Assembly: GCF_040115645.1 (NCBI RefSeq)
Contig: NC_089546.1
Location: 3,693,001-3,757,000 of the forward strand
Reading direction: 5' to 3'
Source of the DNA: Euwallacea fornicatus
Taxonomy: Eukaryota > Arthropoda > Insecta > Coleoptera > Curculionidae
DNA length: 64,000 bases
The notes below the pieces were generated by a model. That model ran no database searches. It was not told the DNA's origin and was given only the letters and a program-made list of their open reading frames with translations. Shown here piece after piece: positions 37,050 through 46,859 of the stretch; position 1 is the first letter of the stretch, and each line of letters opens with the position of its first letter. The translations under genes were made by a program, and so were the position numbers.

Positions 37050-38337
37050 GGATTTTCGTTACTTGAGGCCCTGTCAATGCTAGAAGAAGATGAAATTACT
37101 GCTGATGAAATAACCCTGCTTTCACGAATAAACGCTACAGAATATCTAACAAATGAAGACTGCGATTTGAACAACCCACCTTCATCCCAGATGCAAAGTC
37201 AAGTGAAAGTAATATCAAAAACAAATGTTGCTGATGATTTGGCATGGGATTCTGACGATGAGCTTCCATTATCGAAGTTACCTAGAAATATGAATCATCC
37301 GAAATATATATACATATGTCGGATCATCATTAGGGAGATTTTCCACGATGATATAAAGTATTTGTTTCCTTTTGATAGCAAGAATAGAAAGGGAAAACCC
37401 AAACAAATTCGCTATCACACGAGCGCTTCTCGTCCCTTCCAAATCTTATCTGCCTGTCTCTTCTTGGTCTCGACTTTTTCCAGATCTCGCGAGTCTTTCA
37501 AATCTGAGGTAATAAGGTACCTGCTAGTCCCTGTTTCCCAAGAAAGCTCGCACACATGACCTCTCTATTGCGCCCTCGGTGGTAGCGACCTCGTTCGACG
37601 GTGCTTTGTCTTAAGATGGCCCTGGCCCTTCGTCTTATTATCAGCTCTTAATGTTACACTTTATAATTTAAGGACTAATAAATCTCTGACATATATATTG
37701 TAGAACTACCAATATGAAAAAAAAATTGGCAATGAAGCATAATTTTTCTAAATAATATAAAGCATTTGTTGATGAACCAACGCAACTAAAACTTTTTTCT
37801 TAATTTTTTGACTGAAGAAACTAACAGATACGCTTTCCAAAGGAATCAGGAAAAAGAGCAGATTGATACGGCATGAAATATTTTATAGACATTCTACTTC
37901 TAAGCGGATACGTTTCACCTTTCAAACGGAAAATATAATAGCAAAAATCGAAAGGTTCTTTCAATGAAATGATATTCCATCAAATATCAAGAAATAAGTT
38001 TGAATTTATTATGTCCAAACATCCATTGTGAAGGTAAGAATAATTTAGATGAAATAGATAAGTTCACTAAAGTTTGTCCTATATTCCCTCATCTAAAAAT
38101 AAAAATTCTCAAGAAACGTTGTGTACAGGTAAACATGGTACAAAACAATACACGGAAAACCAATCAGATATGGATATTTGCTTTGGGTTGAACCATGCAT
38201 CTTGGCTATATAAATTGGTCTGAACCACACCAGGGAGCAATAACTAATATAGATATAAGTTGTGAAACATAGACAGCTTGGAAGAGGATCTTCCGTTGTG
38301 CTAGAATACGCAGACTCTCTTAGATGCAAATGAGGTG
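37050..38337 (+). pseudogene. piggyBac-like transposase (copy 1), split and truncated
   Basis: Acidic head: GFSLLEALSMLEEDEITADE, LSRINATEYLTNEDCDLNN, DDLAWDSDDELPLSKLPR (37,055-37,295). Homology stops at about 37,316 at an LTR-like insert and resumes near 37,715. The body follows in several frames: EETNRYAFQRNQEKEQID and GMKYFIDILLLSGYVSPF (about 37,815-37,925), SRNKFEFIMS, NNLDEIDKFTKVCPIFPHLK (about 38,040-38,100), HGTKQYTENQSDMDI (about 38,135-38,180; family HGTKQYIKGKPIRxG), and LGRGSSVVLEYADSL (about 38,285-38,330; family LGxSVVLxYADxL). The rest of the catalytic domain and the C-terminal zinc-binding tail are missing; a MITE-like element follows. Clear piggyBac order, but broken by stops, frameshifts and insertions. 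Confidence 0.8.
37317..37691 (+). repeat. LTR-like insert in piggyBac copy 1
   Basis: About 375 bp of more GC-rich sequence interrupts piggyBac homology. It starts TGTCGGATCATCATTAGGG and could end at CTCTGACA, with ACTAATAAATCTCTG just inside the end resembling a polyadenylation region. The flanks (CATA and TATA, in AT-rich sequence) give no clean target duplication, so the borders are uncertain by a few dozen bases. Confidence 0.5.
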
Positions 38338-38354
38338 GGCTAAAGTATCATACG

Positions 38355-38645
38355 GGGTGAGTCGTAACGGAACCGACATCGGGCAGGTGTGTGTAGTACA
38401 CCTGAAAATGTGACGATAAACGTAGGCGAAAATTAGCAATGTCAACGAGAAATATATTGGGCATGCAGGGCAATATTCTACTAGCACCATCTGCCGTGTC
38501 CTTTTTACTGCTTGTCGACCGTAACGTGTCTGGTTTAAGCAGCAGGACTTAATGTACAGCGCCCGGGACATAGTCAGGAACAATAAACACGATTGTAAAT
38601 AACCGTGTAAAAAATTTGAAAACATTAAGGTCCATTACGACTTTA
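38355..38645. repeat. MITE-like element at the break of piggyBac copy 1
   Basis: Starts GGTGAGTCGTAACGGAACC and ends GGTCCATTACGACTTTAT, giving inverted termini of the form RAGTCGTAAYGGA. About 290 bp. Its 5' end is related to the sequence at 26,488. It begins about 18 bases after piggyBac homology ends. Confidence 0.5.
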
Positions 38646-38649
38646 TTTT

Positions 38650-39850
38650 AATCTAATTGACGATGGTCAACAGAATCGAAACTAGCCTTCGAGGACACCG
38701 AGTATGTTAAACGCAGAGTGCTGGAATGTGGCATAAAGTCGTAATAGGCTTTAATTTTCCCAGATTTTGTCCGCGAATATTTACATTAAAAGTTTTTCAA
38801 CCACTGGTCCGATTAGTTGCCCCCAAATGCTTATTTGTCCTCCCTCCGATGACAGTGGCAATATAACGGCAATGGCCGTATAACCTATGAGATTCTTTGA
38901 GTTTAGAGTGGTCTTGTAAGAAAATGTCGGAAAAGTTGGATTTGTCATTGCCATGAATTCTTCTAAAGCTAAAATGAAAGTCTGTCGAAAGTGATATTTT
39001 AAAAGTATTGTTGTTAAAAGGTGGGTGATACTCCAAAGTTCGGAAACAAAAACGTACGATAATCACATACCAAGAAAGATGTCGATGCCATTTAAGTTGA
39101 GATAGGACGCAATCTACAATTGTAATGACGTTATGAGATTTTCAAGACTTATCTCTTCTCTTAACGGATCCTCTTAATCCGTCAGTGGCGGCTCGAAATG
39201 TCATAGACTGGCTCATCCTGAAATTACTATTGTTGTATATGATCGCATGAGCTCGCGAGCTTCCATCTACATACCTTAGGGCAGAGTTCATCCTCTATGG
39301 AGTGCCATATGCATATACTTTTTGCCTGGGGATTGATACAGGCGTTAGAGGGACAAACATAGTGTTTTAAGCCGGATGCGACGCTAATTTACTCTTATGT
39401 TACGCCCCTGTGCGTCATCATTATTTTTTAGTACACTAGACACGGCTAAATTCGAGTGCCCATTATCATTAGGTGAGGTTTGCCCTATATAATGAAAATC
39501 CCATTGCTTCTTTCGCTGGCATTAAACATTGGATATAATCATCTTTCGTTAGTTAGCATAATTGCAATACCCCACTATAAATCAATCGCCCTATTTGTTC
39601 AAGCGTTACGCTTGAACAAAATGGAGAGTAATTTAACTGATAAGACCCTTTTAGCTGCAGTACGCCAGTGTGCGTTAGGCTTTAATTTTATAATTTAACA
39701 GTTTTGCAAATTTTATCTTTTTCTTAGAACGCTCTTTGATCCTTACAGTCTTGGTCGAATTTCTCACGTTAATTTCGTCAACTCAGTTCCTCTGTCTTGT
39801 ACGTCTAGTTAGGGAGATTTTTTTGAAAATATTGGTCAATTATCATTTCG
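38650..39850. other. No gene recognised; contains a perfect 13-bp-arm palindrome
   Basis: Mixed sequence. A further AAAGTCGTAATA at about 38,733 repeats the neighbouring terminus motif. A palindrome lies at 39,594-39,620. The open frames at 38,797-39,066 (minus) and 39,480-39,698 (plus) have no product I recognise. Confidence 0.4.
39594..39620. repeat. 27-bp perfect palindrome
   Basis: TTTGTTCAAGCGT, one T, then ACGCTTGAACAAA. Both 13-base arms match exactly. Function unknown. Confidence 0.9.
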
Positions 39851-39867
39851 AATTTATGGAATTGTGC

Positions 39868-42500
39868 ATTGATATTCAGATATAGATTGCGAGAAGGAAA
39901 AAGAAGATGTTTTAAAATGTTTTGAAGAAGTTCCTAGCGAAGACGCATATAATGACGAATGGAAATCCGGAGAGAAGGATAATGCGAGGGGAAGATCTGA
40001 AGATAGTGACAAGGAGCAAGAGTTTGATGACAACAACGAGAAAGAAAGGACCGCCACTGGACCTTAGTTTATGGGAAGAGATAAAAAACAAAATGAAGCA
40101 AGCACTGCCCTCCCAAAAATATGAGAACCAGGAAAAAAAATCTGATATACCACTTGCCTGGTCCCAAAGACAACATTAAAGAAAAAACGTTTTCTATTGA
40201 AATATGGGAATGCTTTTTTGATAACGCAATTATAAAGAGCACAGTAAATTTTACCCAACAATAAAACTGAAGGAGAAACAAAAAATTTCAATCGCAGCAG
40301 AGACATGCAGGGTATCTTTAGTTGGGCGCTCATTGGAAGTATTTAGAGGGCGAAAACTTGAAAATCGCAATTTGGTACTAACCCATTTGAGCCCAAGACG
40401 TATTGATTGAAAATATTTTCAAAATGGCGAAACTCCAGCAAGTACCGGAAATTGATAATAATTTTATCATTATAAATAGCATTATTGCGCTTTTAATTTT
40501 TTTATAATTCTATGTTAAATCCCTGGTCAAGGTTCGGAGATAAAAATTGTTTTATGTCAAAATTGGTAAAAATCTCCGTTATAAAAAAGTTGTGATAGTG
40601 GAACTAACAATGTAAGAAATTCTGCTACTAAAGAGTGAAAACATTAGAGTTCATTCTTCTCAAGTTCAATTTTCATAATTATCTACAGTGCGGTCTGTAA
40701 AATAAATGAATCTAGTTCAACACAGAAATGCCAAAGAGTCATTTTCTTCAAGTGAGACCCCCCATATTTTATTATATAGGGTAAAAGGCTATTTCATTCT
40801 GCACTGAATCAGGTCTCATTTTCTTCTTTTTACAGAAGAATTGATTTGCATTATTTAAATCTGAATTTTCAAAATAAAAAAAACACATATTCAAAACATA
40901 ATTCGTTGCTTGATTCTGTAATATCCTTAACTACGTGTCAACGAATTATTTTTTCAAAACGTCTACCATTTCTTTCAAAACATTTTTCTGCCGTAACCCG
41001 ATGAAAAGTCAAACAATAATAAAAATCTTATGTCAGAATAGGAAAATGTTAAATGACCGAATTTAGAATGAAATGATATTTTAATCCACATAATAAAATA
41101 TGGGGTGTCCCATTTGAAGAAAATGACTTTTTGGCATTTTTGCGTTGTCCTAGTTCAATTTATTTTACAGACCATCCTGTACATAATTATCAAAATTGAA
41201 ATTGAGAAGAATGAAATGCAATGTTTTGACTTTCTAGTGGGAAAATGTTGTTGTTATACCTTTGTTAGTTCCACTATGACATTTTTTGCACAGAAGATTG
41301 TTGTCAATTTTCACATGAAACAATTTTAAATTGAATAATTGACATTTTTGGTTAGCGGTATGTTACGTAAAGTTGACCTGAAATTCAAGAAGGAACCATA
41401 AAAAAAAATAAAAAAACATAATTCTTCAACAATAATTCAACATACCAAATTGTGATTTTCTGGCGTCCCCAGTTTTTTAAATACTTCTAATGTGCACTCA
41501 GCTAAAGACACCATGCATATTCAAAAAATTTAAATGAAACGAGAGCACTTATTGGTCTATTATATCCTGCAGGAGTAGAAAAGGAAAAATCATTTAAATA
41601 CCGAGGATTTGTCGAGCACAGGAATTGAAGTATTTCGTCTCACAATGAGTTTCAGAAATTTTCGCACACTATTACGCTTTATTCGGTTTGATAATGTAAG
41701 AACGCTCCAGGAAAGTCTTGTTATAGGTAAGTTATGTGGCTCCCATAAGGAATTTGTTTGATCTTTTCAATGAAAATTTGAAACAATGTTATAGACATTT
41801 TAACTACGTCACAATTGACGAAAAGTTGGAAGCTTTCAGAGGTAGAAGTGATTTAAGCCAATATAAGTTAAAATTCAAGCCAAAATCTGATACAAAAATG
41901 TTTTGTAGTTAGTAAACAGCAGTTTGGATTGGGCAGCAAAAAGATAATTCGTATAAATTAGATACTAATTCGAAATCAGTGGTGGAAAAGTTTTTTCAAC
42001 ATACTTTTGGAACAAACCGTAATGTTACCACTGATTTTTTCTAGTGTTCCTCTGGCACAGTCTCTTAAAGACAATGAACTCACATTCATATAAACGATGA
42101 GAGAAAATAACTGAGAAATTCATGATATATTTATGCAGAGCAATGAACGTCTAGTAGAATCAATTGTATTCGAATTTGACTGAGAAGGTACACTGGTACC
42201 ATACATCCCAAAGAAAAATAAGAAGGTGTTGTTATTTATAACAATGTTTAAAAGGGATTATGTAAACGTTATAGAAGGAAAATCGGAAATAACTCACCGA
42301 TAAAATGAAACAAAAGGAGAAGCTGACGTGGTGGATAAACTGTGTGTACAATGTAACACTGCGTCTGAGACAAGAAGATGACCCATGGTCATATTTTATA
42401 GTACACTAAACGTTGCGGGAATTAATTTTTTTGGAACATATATTGCAATAGATTGTAATTCGACGTTGGCTAAAAGAGAATTTTTTGCTTAAATTTTAAT
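39868..42500 (+). pseudogene. piggyBac-like transposase (copy 2), split by a foldback element
   Basis: First part (39,868-40,304): an acidic head with EEVPSEDAYNDEWKSGEKDN, then FMGRDKK, RTRKKNLIYHLPGPKDN and EKTFSIEIWECFFDNAIIKS. These match piggyBac NIVxHLPGxK and ExWxLFxDDxII. After the insert (from about 41,545): ALIGLLYPAGVEKE, TMSFRNFRTL-type text, FNEKL-type text, YVTIDEKLEAFRGRSDL (first catalytic Asp in context, about 41,805-41,855), SVVEKFFQHTFGTNRNVTTD (about 41,980-42,035; second Asp region), VPLAQSLKDNELTFI, ESIVFEFD, GTLVPYIPKKNKKVLLFITM, KGEADVVDKLCVQCN and TASETRRWPMV-like text ending near 42,420-42,490. The order matches piggyBac throughout, but stops and frameshifts are frequent. 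Inactive. Confidence 0.85.
40308..41524. mobile_element. 1.2-kb near-palindromic (foldback) element inside piggyBac copy 2
   Basis: The left arm (about 40,308-40,800) is the imperfect inverse of the right arm (about 41,060-41,524), leaving a loop of about 260 bp. Matches include GGTATCTTTAGTTGGGCGCT against GGTGTCTTTAGCTGAGTGCA at the outer ends, GATAGTGGAACTAACAA against CATAGTGGAACTAACAA, and GTCATTTTCTTCAAGTGAGA against GTCATTTTCTTCAAATGGGA. No coding remnant inside. PiggyBac homology ends and restarts at its borders. Confidence 0.8.
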
Positions 42501-42504
42501 TTTC

Positions 42505-42765
42505 GTTGTTACACTAGGAACCCTAGATTCAACGTTACAACCATTACGTCGACAAAATCCTGTATATTAATAGAAAATGTTCATACAAAAAGTATAAGAT
42601 GCATTTAGAGCTGCATGAAATTATAATAATAACATTTGCATACGGGGTCCATCAAAAGTAAGTAAATTACGGGTATACTTTTTATTCCTTTTTCAAATAG
42701 AATGCCGTGAATATTTTTAAACTTTTCGATTTTTGTTTCAATTCTAAACACTTTTCATGTAAGTC
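42505..42765. other. Spacer, no gene
   Basis: Short AT-rich interval after piggyBac copy 2. I found no clear piggyBac terminal repeat or TTAA target site. Confidence 0.4.
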
Positions 42766-42769
42766 ATAT

Positions 42770-43042
42770 ACCGGGTGATTAATCGGACTGGCCTTTATAA
42801 CTTTTTTCTTTTTAAACTTAGAAAGTAGAAATTTGGAAGAAAGCTATGTGAGAATAAAGCCGATTGATTGACATTTATGAAGTTTATCTAGCATTTTCGG
42901 TTCAACCAGAGGTACTACATAAGCGTCATTAACGTCAATCAAGTGGCTCTATTCTCATATGGCTTTTATCTAAATTTCAAATTTCTGAGTTTAAAAACAA
43001 AAAAGTTATAAAGGCGAGCCACCTTCTTGGATCGTCAGGTAT
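42770..43042. mobile_element. 270-bp foldback MITE
   Basis: Left arm TGGCCTTTATAACTTTTTTC then TTTTTAAACTTAGAAA, and right arm (inverse) TCGCCTTTATAACTTTTTTG then TTTTTAAACTCAGAAA; homology continues into ATGTGAGAATAAAGCC against ATATGAGAATAGAGCC. Outer ends are TACCGGGTGATTAATCGGAC and, inverse, TACCTGACGATCCAAGAAGG. Arms are about 95 bp and the middle about 80 bp. Confidence 0.75.
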
Positions 43043-43089
43043 GATCTACAATTAAGGGTTTATCAATTATAATAGTGTTTCAATAAATT

Positions 43090-43860
43090 TCATAATTTAT
43101 TTAGAACTTTATTCTAAAAAACATTGAATCAATTTAAATAGGTATCTATTTACACATTAGCTCGAAATGTTCTCCGTTGCGAATGAGGCAATCCTCCATT
43201 GTCCTATTAAATTCCCTTGAGCAAGCGGCCTTAACCTTAGCAGGGATAATATGTGCACAAGCCGTTCTTATCCTTTTATTTAAACCTTCCAAGTTCTAAA
43301 GTTGGGAAAAATAGACAGTGTTCTTAAGATAGTTCCACAAGAAAAAGTCAAATGGCGTTAAACCTGGGCTGCCAATTGGCCGTCTAATGGGTTGTCTGAA
43401 CCCTATCAACTTATTTGCATACGTTGCTACTAAAAATTCTGTACTCTCGTAGAATAGTGGGCAGGTGCACTATCTTGCCGTTACCAGATCTATATCGTCG
43501 TTCATAGGAAATATCTTCAAGTAGTAATGGCAACTCATTTTATTGAAAGAGCAAATATCTTCCTACAGTTAAAGCACTCTCATAAAAATAAGGGCCTATG
43601 ATATTGCCATTTACCAGGCCACACCAAACATTGATCCCCCAAATGGTTCGAAATTTCATTGTTCTGACCCAATGGGGATTTTCTATGGACCAGTAGTGAC
43701 TATTGTGTCTATTTACGCAACCATTATCATGAAAATTGGATTTATTGTTGCACAGTATTTTATTGATTATATATACTTGAATTATCATGTAATACGATTT
43801 GCATTTTTTTTAATGAAACCTGCTCGCATTCAGGGTTCGTTAGTCTCGTATCCTGGACAA
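43090..43860 (-). pseudogene. IS630-type transposase relic
   Basis: The open stretch at 43,540-43,788 (minus) reads FHDNGCVNRHNSHYWSIENP, then HWVRTMKFRTIWGINVWCGL and VNGNIIGPYFYESALTVGRY. This is the catalytic middle of the family (FTxxGxxNRHNxHYWSxxNPHWxR, VNVWCGIxxxxxIGPxFF). Lower-coordinate remnants fit the C-terminal half in other frames: LPLLLEDISYERRYRSGN, a region near 43,370-43,400 read as GRPIGSPG, and FNRTMEDCLIRNGEHFELM near 43,160-43,215. The first catalytic Asp region is eroded and the second is unreadable. The foldback MITE lies immediately downstream of its C-terminal end, so the two may once have belonged to one element. Confidence 0.65.
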
Positions 43861-43869
43861 GATGGCACT

Positions 43870-46340
43870 TACGCATATAGGTAAAACTTTTGAGTCGTTA
43901 GCATTCGATAAACCGTAGATTTCTTATAAACAGCCTTTTCAGCAGTAGTTCTCACAGAAATGTGAGGATTCATAGCGATATAGGCTAAAATATTTATTTG
44001 AGAATTCACATTACTTTATGTTTAGAATTTCTCAAAGAACTCACGAATGTTTCAATATACTTCAGATCTCATAAAAAAAAATTTAAGTACATTTATCTAC
44101 TATATGGATAACCCTGTATACATAGTATACATAATAACATAAAAATATCGATTTATCTGTTGCAGTTCTACAAACTTATTGTTTTATGTATAAAACAGAT
44201 TGGTATGCGCGGAGTGCCCTAAATTTGAGAATAACCAGTTGAATCTCCGACCCTGTATTTTATATAAGACTACTTAAATTACGGTAAGTGGTTTCCTTCT
44301 TAATTAAATAATAATCTAGAAATTAACCGGATTCCCAATAGTTCCTCACATATCTGAAAGAATCCCATATTTTGGAATATGTTTTTGTTATATTTTGTAG
44401 GATATTTGACAACTAATGACACTTAGCTCGTGTTACTTTCTATCATATTGAGTCATAGAAATATTTAATCCATTAAAGCACTATATTTCAGTCCCCGAGG
44501 AACAAGAATTCTTTTATCTTTAATTTATTTTAACGTTTGTCGGAAGTTCTATATAGCGACTAATATTGTGCTGGTTAAAATAGAAGTTGAACATTCTGTG
44601 TTAGCCGTATCACATATCTGTCCCTTTAAAAACACTCTTTTAACGAGGCAGCTCTTGATTTAGGACATTTACTAGTGGACAGAAAAACCCCATTTTGAAA
44701 TATTACAGTTTTAAAGGCTATACATATGATACACTGTATGAAGACAGAAATTCTTGTGAATTTCATCAGATATGGTGGACGGCGACGTTCCTGGCCCGTC
44801 GAGCAGGACATAAAGATACAATTTTATGCAGTCGTACATTTTATAAATAGTGCTAATTTGGCTAAACAACTTGACCTATTTTACTGCCTGGAGGATGTCA
44901 TTAGTCGGCACTCTAACAAAATTTCTTATGGCAGTGCTCCCGCCGAAAAATAACATGCCTTAGTTATTATTTTCGCAGGTCTGCCGACTCAAAATACGTA
45001 TTAGGGAAGCATAAACGTAATAATGTTTGAGCTCTACCGCAAACTACATTACTTAATCATTGTGAGGTTATGCCAAATCGCTAAACTTTGTTCCAACATG
45101 ACCCCGCCTGGCAAGACCCAAAAACTCTGGCCCCAAGCATACCCAACACGCCTCAGGACATCAGAAATTCGCTGGAGTGATTATCACAATATGAATAATC
45201 ATTATGCAGCAGAAAAATGTTAGTACGCCTAATCATATTCATCAAAGTTCACATATATGTAAATAGTCTCAATGTTTGAGATTAAGAAAGATTATGCAGC
45301 AAGGTGACAATTCTACATGAGCATTGACAATAATTATCGTTATTTTTACCGCATTTTTAATCCAATGGAATTATCTAATTATTATCATCTATAGATTTAT
45401 TTACAATAAATATACATGGTGTTCGGGAATGAGGGTCAAATATTTTTATATGGTGTTCTGCTGGCCATTTTAGAGGAGGATCTTCGTATGAAAATTTTCA
45501 ATTTGGGTACCTTCTGTCGAGATGTTTGAGTCTCAAAATGTCGGAAAACAATGTATATTTCTTTTTTCTTACACAGGGGCACTTAGAAATTTAAATTTGG
45601 CTGCACATTATCAGCTAGTCGAGCGCTATTTTGTAATGGTGTCTCTTCTTTGAATCGTTCTTCCGGAGGGCGGGAATCAACAACCCCTAAGTTTATTTCG
45701 TTCAGGACGTTTTTCTGCAATAACCGATTTCAACAAAACCTTTTTTTTTAACCAAACGTAATTCTAAAACTTTTTTCACTTTTGTTATTTTTTCATACAA
45801 CCAGTAGTTTACGTGGAAAAAAATTTAAATCTTCTCGTCATCATACATCTTATATGACAATATATATAAACTCTTTAAAACTATGACCACCTACCATAAT
45901 GATCGACATAGAAGAGCTCGCTTGTTGAAAAACGTCACCGAATCCATCAGCGGACACAAGTCCGGAGAGGTCGTTACCAGTTTCTTACTTGTTCGTAATC
46001 GTCAGAGGGTCGCAAGCAAATAATCTCATGCAAGAAATCGTTGGAGAGAAGAAAAATAGAAAGAAATACTCTGAAGACCCATACTTTTTTTGGCATTGAA
46101 CTAAGCTCTCTGACTTTGTACTCATTAAAGTAGTTGGAAAAACTCCTTTTTATCCCCATTTTTGAGAGCTCGTACTTCGAAAAATTCTTCGATTTTCATA
46201 AATAGATGGAAGAGTCTGAAAGTCTATTTCTTCTAAAATCAGTGGGGCACACTAATGCTGAGAATAGATGAAGAGAACTGAAAGAAATTGACATTTCAAT
46301 ACAAATTTTTATGATATTATATAAAATATATTTGTTACAA
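43870..46340. other. No gene recognised; possible transposon termini
   Basis: Spacer. GGATAACCCTGTATAC at about 44,106 resembles a terminus (TATACAGGGTTATCC on the minus strand) and could pair with TATACCGGGTGATTAATC at 42,767, bracketing the IS630-type relic, but the match is short. ATGGTGTTCGGGAATGAGGG at about 45,417 also looks like a transposon end without a partner. No coding family recognised. Confidence 0.4.
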
Positions 46341-46344
46341 GGTT

Positions 46345-46857
46345 TCATCTAGTAAGATTTATTATTAAAACGTAACTCAGAGCCATGATTACAATTGGAA
46401 TGTCCTTATGAGGAGCACTATGGCACATGTCGGATTCACAAGAACTACAGGAAATTTTAATTCCCGCTATAATAGATAAAGTCGCAAGAATTGAAGTTTC
46501 ATTAATCATGTTACATATGGGGTTTCTATACAGAATATTTGGGGCGCAACCTCTATATATTGGTGTTCCTTCATCTGGAAGAAGTTTGACATAGTTTGAA
46601 GATACTTTGAAGCACTTACATCCCTTGATGATTAAAAAATAAGCAACTTGGACGCTATATTGAAATTCATAGTAATTCATAACTGGTTAGTAAACTTACC
46701 ATGGTTGAATTTGCCAGTAACTGCAGGGCACAGAGGGCCTTGATTAGGTTCTAGAAATGAGTAACATTAGATATAGTAATTGCTGATGTATTTAAAGGGG
46801 TTTTTCTATAAGTTGCATCATTACAACATGAGTAGCATAACCTCGAATGAGCAGAAA
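46345..46857 (-). CDS. Ly6/uPAR-like protein, last two coding exons (possible pseudogene)
   Basis: Minus strand. Exon B (46,623-46,345) encodes GCKCFKVSSNYVKLLPDEGT, PIYRGCAPN, NPICNMINET, SCSSCESDMCHSA and a hydrophobic C-terminus (IPIVIMALSYVLIINLTR). The CFK...RGCA...C...CxxCxxDxCxxx spacing is that of the second half of an insect Ly6 domain; the tail fits a GPI-anchor signal. Exon A (46,857-46,700) follows an acceptor (GGATCTAG) and begins SAHSRLCYSC, the usual Ly6 opening (LxCYxC) after a signal peptide. It ends ANSTM at GTAAGT. The 76-bp intron (46,699-46,624) has GTAAGT...ATCAAG ends and keeps the frame. Oddity: an in-frame TAG at 46,753-46,751 within exon A. It may be a pseudogene, a sequence error, or use other splicing. 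A signal-peptide exon should lie above 46,860 but was not found. The product would be a small extracellular GPI-anchored protein. Confidence 0.55.
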
Positions 46858-46859
46858 CT

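Noticed and set aside
36942..37559. 205-codon plus-strand frame as a real gene (longest in the window)
   Set aside because: Its middle is the acidic head of a piggyBac transposase and its end runs into an LTR-like insert; it is a chance fusion of two repeats.
42500..42560. CCCTAGATTC as the piggyBac 3' terminal repeat
   Set aside because: Orientation is wrong for a right end and no TTAA follows; the true terminus was not identified.
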